Assembly: GCA_002441545.1 (NCBI GenBank)
Contig: DJWL01000188.1
Coordinates: 1 to 8,297, forward strand
Reading direction: 5' to 3'
DNA from: Flavobacteriaceae bacterium UBA6231
GTDB taxonomy: Bacteria; Bacteroidota; Bacteroidia; Flavobacteriales; Flavobacteriaceae
DNA: 8,297 bases
Below the pieces are notes generated by a model. It saw only the letters and a list, made by a program, of their open reading frames with translations. It did not search any database and had not been told where the DNA came from. Positions 1 to 5,640 of the stretch are shown one piece after another. How positions within the stretch are numbered: position 1 is the first letter of the stretch; the number at the start of each line of letters is the position of its first letter. The translations under genes and the position numbers were made by a program.

Positions 1-2096
1 GAAATATCTTCTAAATCCATTTCTAAACCACTTTCACGAGCTAATATCAAAATTTTTCTAGCTACATCAACACCGCTTAAATCAATACGTGGATCTGGTT
101 CTGTATAGCCTTCAGATTGTGCTTGTTTTACTACATCATGAAATGATACTGAGTTATCAAAATTATTAAAAACAAAGTTTAAGCTTCCAGATAAAACGGC
201 TTGTACCGATGTGATTTTATCTCCAGAAGCAATTAAATTATTTAAGGTATCAATAATTGGCAAACCTGCACCAACATTAGTTTCAAATAAAAATGGAGCG
301 TTGTACTTTAATGACAAGCGCTTTAATAAACTGTAATTTTCATAATTACTAGAACAAGCAATTTTATTACAAGCAACAACACCTATACTTTGTCTTAAAT
401 AATCTGCATATAAATTTGCTACTTCATAATTGGCTGTTACATCAACAAAAATGCTATTTCTTAAGTTAAGAGCTTTTATTCCATCAAAAAAGCCTTGCAA
501 ACTTGCTTCTTCTCCTTGTTGCAATTGATCTTTCCATGAACTTAAATCAATCCCTTCATCATTAAAAATCATGGTTCTTGAATTTGATAAACCAACAACT
601 CTCAAGTTAATTTTAAGGTTTTCTTTTAAATACTTTTTTTGTTGTTTAATTTGTTCAACCAGTTTTTCTCCCACATTCCCAACACCAGTTATAAAAACAT
701 TTAACTGTTTGGTTTTAATTTCAAAGAATTGTTCATGTAAACTGTTTAAAGCTTTTTTTACATCATTTTGAAGAATGACAGCTGAGATATTTTTTTCTGA
801 AGCACCTTGTGCAATGGCTCTTATGTTAATATTGTTTTTTCCAAGAGTGCTAAACATTTTACCACTAATACCCTGATGATTTTTCATATTATCACCAATA
901 AGCGCAATAATTGACAGATTGGTTTCAACGATGATTGGATCAATTTTACTTAATGCAATTTCGTTTTCAAAAGTTTTGTCTATAGCAGTTTTAGCTAAAT
1001 CAGCATCATTTTCATCAATACCAATACAAATTGAATGTTCAGAAGAAGCTTGTGTAATTAAAATAACATTAATTTTTTCCTGAGAAAGTGTTTCAAATAA
1101 ACGTTTTGAAAACCCAGGAATTCCAATCATACCACTACCTTGAAGCGTTAACAAGGCAATATTATTGATGTTACTGATTCCTTTAACTGGAATACCAGAA
1201 TTAATGTGGTCATTTGAAATAATAGTTCCAACAGATTCTGGTTCTAAGGTGTTTTTTATGTGGATTGGGATATTCAAATCAAGTGCTGGTTGTACTGTTG
1301 GTGGATATAATACTTTTGCGCCAAAGTGAGATAACTCCATAGCTTCTTGATACGATAATTTTTCAATAGGGTAGGCCTGTTTTACCAATTTTGGGTTGGT
1401 TGTAAACATGCCACTAACGTCTGTCCAAATTTCTAGCTGTTCAACATGTAAAGCAGCAGCAACAATAGCAGCTGTAAAATCTGAGCCACCTCTTCCTAAA
1501 GTGGTTTGTTCACCACTTTTTGAATTTGAAATAAACCCAGGAAGAATTGTAATACTTTGTTTTGCAGAGTCAAAATATTCCTTAATATTTTTATTAGTCA
1601 GTTTATAATCAACTTCAGCTTTTGTAAAGTTTGAATTTGTTATGATTAATTCTTGAGAGTTCTTAAGTTCAGTTGATAAACCACGACTTTTCATGGTTTC
1701 TGCTATGATATATGATGAAAGCAACTCGCCATAACTTGTTAACTTATCCGATGTTTTTGGAGATAGTTCATTTATCAAATAAATACCATCTAATAAACTT
1801 TTAAGGGTTTCAAGTTTACTATTTACAAAATCTAAAACAGATTTATTATTATCAGGAATTAGTTCAACGATAATATCTAAATGGATTTGTTTAATGGTAT
1901 CATAAACCATTGAAAAACCAGCATCTTTATTTTTTGCTAAGTTACCAGCTAAAAGTAGTTTATCTGTAATACCACCAACAGCTGAAACCACACATATTAC
2001 AGAATCTTTTTCAACGTAAGATTTAAGTATGTTAATTACGTTATTTATGTTTTTTGCAGAACCAACAGAAGTTCCACCAAATTTTAAAACTTTCAT
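1..2096 (-). CDS. thrA: Bifunctional aspartokinase / homoserine dehydrogenase (C-terminus cut by window edge)
   Basis: Catalyses the first step (aspartate to aspartyl-phosphate) and the third step (aspartate semialdehyde to homoserine) of threonine synthesis in the cytoplasm. The first 698 residues are visible; compared with E. coli ThrA (820 aa, recalled) roughly 115 are missing. Seen: the aspartokinase start KFGGTSV (residues 5-11), GRGGSD (201-206), EIWTDV (222-227) and SYQEAMELSHFGAKVLYP (248-265). Two ACT-type regulatory repeats follow (about 312-385 and 392-450; the second contains AIAQGASEKNIS). The homoserine dehydrogenase part has the nucleotide-binding GVGNVG (471-476), CNKIA (576-580), NVGAGLP (607-613) and GYTEPDPR (663-670). 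All motifs lie in one frame with no frameshift. The start ATG (2096-2094) gives MKVLKFGG, as in ThrA proteins; no Shine-Dalgarno is present. Family knowledge: ACT domains mediate threonine feedback inhibition. A threonine-rich leader ORF lies 82 nt upstream. thrB and thrC may follow off the edge (inference). Confidence 0.97.
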   Translation of the reverse strand, partial: MKVLKFGGTSVGSAKNINNVINILKSYVEKDSVICVVSAVGGITDKLLLAGNLAKNKDAGFSMVYDTIKQIHLDIIVELIPDNNKSVLDFVNSKLETLKSLLDGIYLINELSPKTSDKLTSYGELLSSYIIAETMKSRGLSTELKNSQELIITNSNFTKAEVDYKLTNKNIKEYFDSAKQSITILPGFISNSKSGEQTTLGRGGSDFTAAIVAAALHVEQLEIWTDVSGMFTTNPKLVKQAYPIEKLSYQEAMELSHFGAKVLYPPTVQPALDLNIPIHIKNTLEPESVGTIISNDHINSGIPVKGISNINNIALLTLQGSGMIGIPGFSKRLFETLSQEKINVILITQASSEHSICIGIDENDADLAKTAIDKTFENEIALSKIDPIIVETNLSIIALIGDNMKNHQGISGKMFSTLGKNNINIRAIAQGASEKNISAVILQNDVKKALNSLHEQFFEIKTKQLNVFITGVGNVGEKLVEQIKQQKKYLKENLKINLRVVGLSNSRTMIFNDEGIDLSSWKDQLQQGEEASLQGFFDGIKALNLRNSIFVDVTANYEVANLYADYLRQSIGVVACNKIACSSNYENYSLLKRLSLKYNAPFLFETNVGAGLPIIDTLNNLIASGDKITSVQAVLSGSLNFVFNNFDNSVSFHDVVKQAQSEGYTEPDPRIDLSGVDVARKILILARESGLEMDLEDI

Positions 2097-2136
2097 TATT
2101 AATGAATTAGTATTTTAATAAAATATTTTTGATGCA

Positions 2137-2154
2137 GTAATTTAAAGAAATTAC
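2137..2154 (-). repeat. Perfect inverted repeat in the thrA 5' UTR
   Basis: GTAATTT (2154-2148) and AAATTAC (2143-2137) form a 7-bp stem with a 4-base loop, read on the thrA strand. No U-tract directly follows, so it is not an intrinsic terminator. It lies between the leader ORF and thrA and could be part of alternative leader folding or could protect the transcript (inference). A second AT-only inverted repeat, TATTTT-N3-AAAATA at 2111-2125, sits 15-29 bases before the thrA start. Confidence 0.4.
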
Positions 2155-2185
2155 AAAAATAGTCTGAAGAAAAAATAGTTAGCAA
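2154..2185 (-). promoter_or_regulatory. Second candidate promoter between leader ORF and thrA
   Basis: On the minus strand, TTG (2185-2183) and TATTTTTG (2161-2154) are spaced by 21 nt, again fitting the flavobacterial consensus. Initiation here, near 2148, would bypass the leader ORF and give thrA a 5' UTR of about 50 nt. The TTG sits in the right arm of the attenuator hairpin and the U-tract falls in the spacer, so either the promoter or the terminator reading may be coincidental. Confidence 0.35.
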
Positions 2186-2198
2186 CCCCAAAGGGTTG
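2170..2198 (-). terminator. Candidate attenuator hairpin with U-tract in the thrA leader
   Basis: In the minus-strand transcript, CAACCC (2198-2193) pairs with GGGTTG (2188-2183) across the loop TTTG, a 6-bp GC-containing stem. A run of six U (2175-2170) follows after seven bases. The left arm overlaps Thr codons 30 and 31, and the right arm covers the Trp-Gly-Cys codons just before the leader stop. A ribosome stalled on the threonine run would mask the left arm. A ribosome that finishes and leaves would free the hairpin (inference). The gap between stem and U-tract is longer than in a typical intrinsic terminator, so termination strength is uncertain. Confidence 0.5.
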
Positions 2199-2286
2199 TA
2201 GTAGTTGTAGTGATTCCAAAAATAGAAATATTCACACCTGAAAAAAGTGTAATAAAATTAACGATATTTTGGCTTAAAAGATTCAT
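2179..2286 (-). CDS. Putative threonine-operon leader peptide (35 aa, six consecutive Thr codons)
   Basis: This small ORF is read on the same strand as thrA, with 82 nt between its TAA (2181-2179) and the thrA ATG. It begins MNLLSQNIVNFITLFSG and ends GITTTTTTLWGC. The run ACT-ACA-ACT-ACT-ACA-ACC (2211-2194) encodes six threonines, and a seventh is at residue 13. Five isoleucines (8, 12, 20, 22, 25) also occur. Established knowledge: E. coli thrL is a 21-residue leader rich in Thr and Ile codons that senses charged tRNA levels by ribosome stalling. The placement, orientation, codon content, upstream promoter-like pair and overlapping hairpin suggest the same role here (inference). The peptide itself probably has no function once made. 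The start ATG (2286-2284) is the only in-frame ATG; a second, out-of-frame ATG eight bases upstream opens only two codons. No homology search was possible, so conservation is untested. Confidence 0.75.
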   Translation of the reverse strand: MNLLSQNIVNFITLFSGVNISIFGITTTTTTLWGC

Positions 2287-2305
2287 TTTATCATGTAAAA
2301 CTAAT

Positions 2306-2339
2306 CAAAAATATTACTTTTAACTAAATAAAAAAACAA
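2306..2339 (-). promoter_or_regulatory. Candidate flavobacterial promoter for the thr leader
   Basis: On the minus strand, TTG (2339-2337) and TATTTTTG (2313-2306) are separated by 23 nt. This matches the published flavobacterial consensus TTG, 17-23 nt, TAnnTTTG, at the upper limit of spacing. Transcription would start near 2300, leaving a short 5' leader of roughly 10-15 nt before the leader ORF. The A+T-rich background makes chance matches to this consensus fairly common. Confidence 0.5.
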
Positions 2340-2358
2340 AAGATTAATTTTTACAAAA

Positions 2359-2389
2359 TTCTTAGCTTGAAGTATATTTTATCTAAGAA
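2359..2389. repeat. 7-bp inverted repeat between the divergent thr leader and nnr
   Basis: TTCTTAG (2359-2365) and CTAAGAA (2383-2389) are exact inverted copies separated by 17 bases. The element lies upstream of the candidate leader promoter and about 53-83 bases before the nnr start, a position suited to an operator serving either gene. Arms of 7 bp in A+T-rich DNA can arise by chance, and no binding protein can be named. Apart from this repeat and the leader promoter pair, nothing convincing was found in 2287-2441; no TAnnTTTG promoter for nnr was seen. Confidence 0.25.
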
Positions 2390-2441
2390 AAGTTATAATT
2401 ATCAGGAATAAACCACAAAATTAACAATCGGATTTAAACAG

Positions 2442-3986
2442 ATGAAAATATTTTCTAAAGAGCAAATTTATCAAGGTGATAAACTAACAACAGAACGACA
2501 AAATATTAGTTCTACTGATTTAATGGAACGTGCCGGCACACAGATTTTTAATTGGATAAATTTAAGAGTACAAGGCGCTCAAGTGCCTATACATGTTTTT
2601 TGTGGTATTGGAAATAATGGCGGGGATGGAATGGTTTTGGCAAGAAATTTAGTTTTAGAAGGGTATCATGTTAAAACCTATATTGTAAACTATAGCGATA
2701 AGCGTTCAAAAGATTTTTTAATAAATTATGAACGTGTTAAAAATGTAACCAAACATTGGCCTACATTATTAAATAATGCTGATGAGTTACCTAATATAAA
2801 TCCTGATGATATTATTGTAGATGCTGTTTTTGGAATAGGACTTAATAGACCAGTCGCAGATTGGGTTAAAAAATTATTTGCGCATTTTAGAGCATCAAAA
2901 GCTTTTACATTATCAATAGATATTCCCTCTGGATTACAAACTGATGTGTCACCTAAAGATGAAAACAGTGTAGTTTGGGCAACCTATACTTTGAGTTTTG
3001 CATCACCAAAGCTAGTTTTCTTTTTACCAAAAACAGCCAAATTTACTGCTAATTGGGAAGTTTTAGATATTGGACTCGATACTGGATTTTTATATGAAAC
3101 CAAAACAGATTTTAATTTAATTGGTAAATATGAGGCAATACCAATATATATACCTAGAGATAAGTTTTCTCATAAAGGTCAATTTGGACATAGTTTGATA
3201 ATTGGTGGAAGTTACGGTAAAATAGGTTCTGTAATTCTAGCATCTAGAGCTGCTTTAAGTGCAGGTGCTGGTTTGGTAACGGCATTTGTTCCAAAATGTG
3301 GTTACCATGCGTTCCAATCTTCATTTCCTGAAGCCATGGTTATTACAGATATGAATGAAGAATATATATCTAATATAAATTTTGATTTAAAACCAACAGT
3401 TATCGCTTTTGGTGTTGGAGTTGGAACTAATCCTGAAACAGTAAATGCTTTTAGTGATTTTTTAAAAACTAACAAAACACCTCTTGTTATTGATGCGGAT
3501 GGCATAAATATTTTAGCCAACAATAAAAATCTACTAAAATTATTGCCAGAAAATACAGTCTTAACTCCACATTTAAAAGAACTAGAAAGATTGATTGGAA
3601 CTTGGACAGATGATTTTGATAAATTAGAAAAGGCCAAAACATTTTCAAAAGAAAATAATATTATTTTAATAATAAAAGGAGCCAATACTATTACCGTTTT
3701 TGAAGATACATTTTATATAAATGCTACTGGCAATCCTGGACTTTCAACAGCTGGAAGCGGAGATGTTTTAACAGGAATTATAACTGGTTTGATTTCTCAA
3801 GGGTACAATGCGTTGTCTGCCTCAGTTTTTGGTGCATATCTTCATGGTAAATCTGCTGATATTGCTGTAGAAGATTATGGCTATCAAAGTTTAATTGCGA
3901 GCCATGTTATTGACTATTTAGGTGCAGCATATATGGATTTATTTAAGCAACCTGAGCAACAACATGAACAATCCAATAATGAATGA
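2442..3986 (+). CDS. nnr: Bifunctional NAD(P)H-hydrate repair enzyme (epimerase + ADP-dependent dehydratase)
   Basis: Repairs NADH and NADPH damaged by hydration. The N-terminal YjeF_N-type domain (about 1-215) interconverts R and S forms of NAD(P)HX. The C-terminal ribokinase-like domain (about 240-500) dehydrates the S form using ADP. Seen in the epimerase half: GIGNNGGDG (55-63), VDAVFGIGL (126-134), whose Asp127 corresponds to the conserved catalytic or potassium-site acid, and SIDIPSGL (158-165). Seen in the dehydratase half: HKGQFGHSLIIGGSYGKIGS (244-263), DADGINIL (351-358), LTPHLKELERLIG (374-386) and GNPGLSTAGSGDVLTG (430-445) with catalytic Asp441. The 514-residue length is normal for fused Nnr. 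The start gives MKIFSKEQI, typical for the family as recalled; no Shine-Dalgarno is seen. It is divergent from the thr leader and convergent with the downstream lipoprotein gene, sharing a terminator with it. The last dozen residues are Gln/Glu/Asn-rich and look dispensable. Confidence 0.97.
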   Translation: MKIFSKEQIYQGDKLTTERQNISSTDLMERAGTQIFNWINLRVQGAQVPIHVFCGIGNNGGDGMVLARNLVLEGYHVKTYIVNYSDKRSKDFLINYERVKNVTKHWPTLLNNADELPNINPDDIIVDAVFGIGLNRPVADWVKKLFAHFRASKAFTLSIDIPSGLQTDVSPKDENSVVWATYTLSFASPKLVFFLPKTAKFTANWEVLDIGLDTGFLYETKTDFNLIGKYEAIPIYIPRDKFSHKGQFGHSLIIGGSYGKIGSVILASRAALSAGAGLVTAFVPKCGYHAFQSSFPEAMVITDMNEEYISNINFDLKPTVIAFGVGVGTNPETVNAFSDFLKTNKTPLVIDADGINILANNKNLLKLLPENTVLTPHLKELERLIGTWTDDFDKLEKAKTFSKENNIILIIKGANTITVFEDTFYINATGNPGLSTAGSGDVLTGIITGLISQGYNALSASVFGAYLHGKSADIAVEDYGYQSLIASHVIDYLGAAYMDLFKQPEQQHEQSNNE

Positions 3987-3990
3987 TTAT

Positions 3991-4019
3991 AAAAAAAGCT
4001 GCATTTAGCAGCTTTTTTT
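3991..4019. terminator. Bidirectional intrinsic terminator between convergent genes
   Basis: AAAAAAAGCTGC (3991-4002) and GCAGCTTTTTTT (4008-4019) are perfect inverted copies around the loop ATTTA. The GC-containing core is flanked by an A-tract on one side and a T-tract on the other, so the structure can end transcripts in both directions. It begins 5 bases after the nnr stop and ends 18 bases before the stop of the minus-strand lipoprotein gene. Confidence 0.93.
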
Positions 4020-4037
4020 ATTAGGTATTATACTTTA

Positions 4038-5087
4038 TTATATGTTTAAAGAATCAAAAAGAGTCTTAAGTTTTGGACTTGATGGTCTTGGAGCATCTGG
4101 ATTAACAACATTACCATTTGGATCAATTAAAATGAATCTTGGAATACTATTTACTTTAAATCCTTTTGTAAAATCTGATTCCCAAGCTTTATCAGCAAAT
4201 AATTGAATGCCTCCCATTTCTTTTTCAGCTATCATTTTTTTCCAGCCTTCTTTTGAAGCTTCTACTGTTCTTTCTTTATAACCTCTACCATTATCTACAG
4301 AAATACTCACGAATTCAATGTTTTTACCATGACATGCTTTTTCAACTTCTTTCAAAGAAGGTATTTCGGCTTTACAAGGGCCACACCAAGTTGCCCAAAT
4401 ATCAATATACACATATTTACCAGCTAAATCTTTTAGTGATGTTGTACCGCCTTTATAATTTTCATAATCAACAAAAGTTGGAGAAGGAATTCCAACTAAA
4501 TCAGCAAACTCGGCAGCTCTCGCATCCTGACTTTCTTTTTGTTTTGCATAGTAACCAAGCATAACATCTTTAAAACTATCAATTTCAGTTTTCTCATTTC
4601 TATATAAAGCCGTATCAATAGTTTTGTTAGCTTCTAAAAAAGCACTTAATTCAGAATTAATTTCAGATATTTTATTATTAAAATCTTCTTCCTCAAAATC
4701 AAATAAACTTGGAGGATAAATAGTTTCTTCCTTTAGCGCTTTTTTAGCTAAATAGTTATTTGTTTCAGCACCAAGTCCTGAATACACAATAGTTTCGTCA
4801 AACATTTTAGTGTCTAAATTCATATTAATATCGAAACCATTTCGTAAAAAAATAGTAGTGCTTTCTGCGCCATCAAAAAAGTTGTATTTTCCAGCTTCAA
4901 CTTTTAAAGTATCTTTAAAAGTGCCATCTTCATTTACTTTAATAGTTTTAGAATAGGTATTTGACCTTATAATGATTGAATCACTATTTTTATCAGTTAT
5001 TTTTCCTGAAAAGGTAACATAATCTTTTGGCTCATTTTTACAGGCTAAAATTCCTAAGGTACTTAATAATAAAATTGTTTTCTTCAT
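4038..5087 (-). CDS. TlpA-like thioredoxin-fold lipoprotein with DUF4369-like N-terminal domain
   Basis: Probable thiol-disulfide oxidoreductase anchored in the cell envelope by lipid. Seen: a short signal peptide, MKKTILLLSTLGILAC, with lipobox ILAC and lipidated Cys16. A beta-rich region follows (about 24-105, FSGKITDKN..., DGTFKD...), resembling the DUF4369 domain often placed before TlpA domains in Bacteroidota. Then comes a charged helical linker (about 110-195) and a TlpA/AhpC-type domain (about 197-349). The active site is WCGPC (234-238), preceded by YVYIDIWAT. The cis-proline motif is SIPRFIL (Pro316). The 349-residue length is usual for this architecture. Substrates are unknown; such proteins reduce or isomerise disulfides in the periplasm, and some support cytochrome c maturation. 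The start is preceded by an A-rich stretch, not a Shine-Dalgarno. Residues after Cys16 (KNEPKD) are charged and could act as a surface-export signal, which is uncertain. It stands alone, with no operon partner visible. Confidence 0.93.
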   Translation of the reverse strand: MKKTILLLSTLGILACKNEPKDYVTFSGKITDKNSDSIIIRSNTYSKTIKVNEDGTFKDTLKVEAGKYNFFDGAESTTIFLRNGFDINMNLDTKMFDETIVYSGLGAETNNYLAKKALKEETIYPPSLFDFEEEDFNNKISEINSELSAFLEANKTIDTALYRNEKTEIDSFKDVMLGYYAKQKESQDARAAEFADLVGIPSPTFVDYENYKGGTTSLKDLAGKYVYIDIWATWCGPCKAEIPSLKEVEKACHGKNIEFVSISVDNGRGYKERTVEASKEGWKKMIAEKEMGGIQLFADKAWESDFTKGFKVNSIPRFILIDPNGNVVNPDAPRPSSPKLKTLFDSLNI

Positions 5088-5247
5088 TTTTTTGTTTTTG
5101 AGGTACTAAAATAATTGTTTTTGTTTTTACTAAATATCTTTTTGTTGATTAATTGGTATTAACAATTAAAATAAATAAAGTTTAATTCAAATTGATATTT
5201 ACAGAATTGCGTACCATAAAACATTCTGAAGTTGCTGTAATTCCTTT

Positions 5248-5272
5248 AAAAACCAAATCACTATCGGTTTTT
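5248..5272. repeat. Inverted repeat, possible weak terminator-like hairpin
   Basis: AAAAACC (5248-5254) pairs exactly with GGTTTTT (5266-5272); the loop is AAATCACTATC. The symmetrical A and T ends give a terminator-like appearance in both directions. The stem has only two G-C pairs and no adjacent gene ends here, so function is doubtful. It would matter if a short transcript or a decayed gene occupied this gap. Confidence 0.25.
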
Positions 5273-5535
5273 ATAATCCTAAACACCTAATTATTAGTTT
5301 ATTAATTCATGGTTTTAATACTAATAAGCTTACATATATTTAAAAAAAATGTTCTTTTTGTAGTTCGTCGTCATTTTATTTCATATGGTCTAATTTATTA
5401 ATAAACATTTATTTTTTTTGATAATTTAGTAACTCGATTATGGATTCATTGAGAATATCATATTTTTTATTTCCTGATTATAGCATTTGATTAATAGCAA
5501 TTTTTAAATGTCCTTTCTACTGTTTGCTTGTGCTT

Positions 5536-5610
5536 TTTGTTATGTAAATTTTATTGAAAAATAGAATTTATTGAGCACCCCTTTTCTACAACTTATAGTT
5601 TGTTATGTAA
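5536..5610. repeat. Exact 12-base direct repeat TTTGTTATGTAA upstream of the T9SS cargo gene
   Basis: The word TTTGTTATGTAA occurs at 5536-5547 and again at 5599-5610, a centre-to-centre distance of 63 bases, or about six helical turns. The second copy overlaps the -7-like element of the candidate promoter. Helically phased copies near a promoter are compatible with regulator binding (inference), but low-complexity sequence can also produce this. Confidence 0.3.
5571..5602 (+). promoter_or_regulatory. Weak candidate promoter for the 5641 gene
   Basis: TTG (5571-5573) is followed after 20 nt by TATAGTTTG (5594-5602). The second element is TA-N3-TTTG, one base longer than the flavobacterial TAnnTTTG, so it is a degenerate match. 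Transcription would begin near 5608, giving a 5' UTR of about 33 nt. No better match was found in the preceding 500 bases. Confidence 0.3.
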
Positions 5611-5640
5611 CACTATTATTAATTAATAATTTAAAATGTT

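Larger units (their letters stand above)
5088..5640. other. 553-bp A+T-rich intergenic region between divergent genes
   Basis: No gene-sized ORF, tRNA-like or rRNA-like sequence was recognised. What it holds: an inverted repeat AAAAACC (5248-5254) / GGTTTTT (5266-5272) around 11 bases; a Met-less open stretch on the minus strand at 5286-5182; a 12-base direct repeat (5536-5547, 5599-5610); and a weak promoter-like pair before the 5641 gene. The length is large for neighbouring promoters alone, so it may contain an unrecognised small RNA, a long 5' UTR or gene remnants. Nothing here decides between these. Confidence 0.6.

Noticed and set aside
571..771. Plus-strand open frame of 66 codons within thrA
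   Set aside because: It is antisense to the well-supported thrA frame in the homoserine dehydrogenase linker, and its translation is low-complexity with no recognisable motif.
1396..1608. Plus-strand open frame of 70 codons within thrA
   Set aside because: It lies opposite the conserved aspartokinase GRGGSD and WTDV segment; the open frame is a by-product of that coding sequence.
2124..2131. Plus-strand TATTTTTG as a promoter for nnr
   Set aside because: It lacks a TTG at 17-23 nt upstream and is more than 300 bases from nnr; taken as a chance match in A+T-rich DNA.
2097..2300. T-box or other tRNA-sensing riboswitch upstream of thrA
   Set aside because: No T-box-like conserved bulge or antiterminator was seen, and the system is rare or absent in Bacteroidota; the Thr-rich leader ORF explains the region better.
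3302..3685. Minus-strand open frame of 127 codons within nnr
   Set aside because: It is antisense to the dehydratase domain, whose motifs are all intact in the plus frame; no independent start signal or domain is seen.
4253..4564. Plus-strand open frame of 103 codons within the lipoprotein gene
   Set aside because: It is antisense to the WCGPC-containing domain; its Leu/Tyr/Gln-rich translation is a shadow of the real frame.
5186..5290. Plus-strand open stretch opposite the 5182-5286 minus-strand ORF
   Set aside because: It has no Met or plausible start, begins right after a stop, and its openness follows from the A+T-rich composition.
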